DNA from: Clostridiales bacterium
Lineage (GTDB): Bacteria; Bacillota; Dehalobacteriia; UBA4068
NCBI GenBank assembly: GCA_009783495.1
Contig: WRDJ01000047.1
Coordinates: 1-6,131 of the forward strand
Direction of reading: 5' to 3'
DNA length: 6,131 nt
Shown: piece by piece, positions 4,732 through 6,131 of the stretch
Layout of the letters: each line of letters begins with the position of its first letter
Position numbering within the stretch: the first letter of the stretch is position 1
Made by a program: the position numbers and the translations under genes
The notes under the pieces: model-generated
Database searches by the model: none
What the model was told of the DNA's origin: nothing
Seen by the model: the letters and a program-made list of their open reading frames with translations, nothing else

Positions 4732-6131
4732 TCAGGGCCCGTAAATCTGTTGCCCTGAAGTCAGTTCTTTGGCCGCTTCCGGCGTATAGGTGGATTCCGC
4801 GATGGCGATCATGGTTTCCACATCGAAGAGACCGGCTGTGCCCCAGAAACGCAACTCATAGAAAACATCCCCGTCGTTCCAATAGAGAACTATTGAAGGA
4901 TTCGTAACTAATCCTGTGTAAAACAACAACGCCTCATTGTCTCCGACCATCAAATATTGCGCCTGCCCGAGCACCAAGTTGGGCTCCCTGCCCCCGTTGC
5001 CGATAATAATGGGCTCCATGCTGTCCTCGCCGCCCAAATAGTATTGTCTCAGGTTTACATGCCCGCCAGCCCAGCTGTAAGCCACTTGGGCCTCCCAGTA
5101 TTTCTCGTTTCCAAGTTTCGAAACGACCGACCCCACAGTCATGCTTTCCTTCAAGGCTCCCGGCAACGGGATATAGGTCAGCCCCTTGACGGTAAAAGGA
5201 GCGGCCAGCTGGGTTTCCCCGATTGTTGCGTATTCAATCATGCTTTTGATTTCTCTATCCGCAAAGCTTGTGCCGTTGTAAACAACGCTGCCGTCATAGC
5301 TTCCCTGCAGCGGCTGCTCCGGCGGCGGCGCGTCATTCAGCAGATGCGCGGGCAGATCGGCCGGCGCGCCGATGCCGGGCAGCTTGCCGTTAGCCGCTTT
5401 CCAGCCGTTCGCCGCCGTGAAGCGCCCGCCCAAGGTGCCGTCGGCCAGGATGGCCGCCGACATTATGTCTGCGCCATCCGCTTTGTCAGCGCCCTTATTA
5501 AGGGCTTTCGTATTGCCGAAAACCGTCACAACCATGCCGTAAAAAGCCACGTTGCCGGACAATGCTTTTTCGTAATCTTGCGCCATATATCCCACGCGCC
5601 CGACATAACGATCGCCTGTTACGCTGGGGTTAAGCGCCGCGCAGTTTTCGATGCCCGCGCTGTCGCTGTTTGCAATCGAGAAATAGCCTGCCAAACCGCC
5701 CGCAGAGTTCCCGCAATTGACATTTACGTTTACGACGCCAAGGTTTTTTACTGTGCCGTAAACCGTACCAAATAACCCCGAATAGGAGGTATCTGTGTTT
5801 ATATAAAGCCCTGTGATAGTTTTGCCGTTGCCGTCAAAAGTGCCGCTAAAATATTCCTTTTGCGCCCCAATCGGCGTCCAGCCCTTTCCGCTGTTATAAC
5901 TCTGACCGTAAGCGGAAAGGTCCAGATTGTTTGAAAGTATGATAGTTTTCCCGGAAAAACGGTTGCCGGCGTTGGTAAGCACAGCAAGCCCCGCCAGCTG
6001 GTCGGCGGTGCTTATAGTATAGGTATCGGAATCTTCTGCGTACCACCAAGCCGTATCCGGCGTACCCGCCGCACTAACGCTAATCTGCAAAGTGTTCAGC
6101 AGCCCGCACAGCATAACAACCGCTAAAAATA
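4732..6131 (-). CDS. Secreted GLUG-repeat protein with DUF4367-like C-terminus (5' end outside window)
   Basis: The frame is open to the right edge. Counting from the first in-window Met (ATG at 6114) there are 460 residues, but five more codons upstream read FLAVV, continuing the signal-peptide core, and no ribosome site precedes that ATG, so the start lies beyond the window. Likely cleavage is after SVSA. The mature N-terminal region is a surface-adhesin type beta-solenoid: YTISTADQLAGLAVLTNAG (32-50), an FSGKTIILSNNLDLS segment (53-67), GWTPIG (78-83), FSGTFDGNGKTITGLYI (89-105), then GLUG units YSGLFGTVYGTVKNLGVVN (111-129) and SAGGLAGYF (137-145). A GWKAANGKLPGIG segment (237-249) ends the module and a Pro-rich linker (263-269) follows. 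The C-terminal part (about 300-442) resembles DUF4367: IPLPGALKESMTVGSVV, QAQYLMV, VLYWNDGDVFYELRFWG and an IAEST ending. It likely acts outside the cell; the ligand is unknown. It converges on the propeller gene across the terminator. Confidence 0.85.
   Translation of the reverse strand, partial: FLAVVMLCGLLNTLQISVSAAGTPDTAWWYAEDSDTYTISTADQLAGLAVLTNAGNRFSGKTIILSNNLDLSAYGQSYNSGKGWTPIGAQKEYFSGTFDGNGKTITGLYINTDTSYSGLFGTVYGTVKNLGVVNVNVNCGNSAGGLAGYFSIANSDSAGIENCAALNPSVTGDRYVGRVGYMAQDYEKALSGNVAFYGMVVTVFGNTKALNKGADKADGADIMSAAILADGTLGGRFTAANGWKAANGKLPGIGAPADLPAHLLNDAPPPEQPLQGSYDGSVVYNGTSFADREIKSMIEYATIGETQLAAPFTVKGLTYIPLPGALKESMTVGSVVSKLGNEKYWEAQVAYSWAGGHVNLRQYYLGGEDSMEPIIIGNGGREPNLVLGQAQYLMVGDNEALLFYTGLVTNPSIVLYWNDGDVFYELRFWGTAGLFDVETMIAIAESTYTPEAAKELTSGQQIYGP

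Noticed and set aside
4957..5775. Plus-strand open frame (272 codons) opposite the GLUG protein
   Set aside because: The minus-strand frame carries clear GLUG and signal-peptide features, while this frame shows no recognisable domain.

Overview
The window looks like chromosomal DNA from a low-to-mid GC Gram-positive-type bacterium, probably Bacillota (Clostridia or a relative). The reasons are strong AAGGAGG/GGTGAT-type Shine-Dalgarno sites, use of TTG and GTG starts, Bacillota-type secreted proteins (a PF09826-like beta-propeller and a GLUG protein), and a prephenate dehydrogenase with the TDICGVK signature that I associate with clostridial enzymes. This assignment is inference; there is no rRNA or other phylogenetic marker here.

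Left part (1-1570, minus strand): a compact gene run read right to left. It holds a GtrA-family four-helix membrane protein, then tyrA (prephenate dehydrogenase), then the first 104 codons of aroB (3-dehydroquinate synthase), which leaves the window at base 1. tyrA and aroB overlap in an ATGA, and the GtrA gene ends about 20 bases before tyrA. tyrA and aroB serve aromatic amino acid synthesis; the GtrA gene is an unexpected partner, more typical of envelope polysaccharide loci.

Middle (1571-1847): a 277-base divergent intergenic region with an AT-rich block, a 12-base perfect palindrome centred on GCGC, a small dyad and weak promoter candidates. It must carry the control signals for both directions.

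Centre (1848-4651, plus strand): two genes 38 bases apart, probably co-transcribed. The first encodes an unrecognised exported protein with a signal peptide and a C-terminal membrane anchor. The second encodes a 667-residue exported beta-propeller protein. A strong intrinsic terminator (4669-4710) closes the unit.

Right part (4732-6131, minus strand): a convergent gene for a secreted GLUG-repeat protein whose C-terminal part resembles DUF4367. Its true start lies beyond the right edge.

Overall, three of the six genes encode extracytoplasmic proteins of unclear role beside a housekeeping aromatic operon. No mobile element, CRISPR array, tRNA or rRNA was seen. I do not see a convincing new multi-gene system; the most interesting parts are the exported-protein pair and the GLUG/DUF4367-like fusion.
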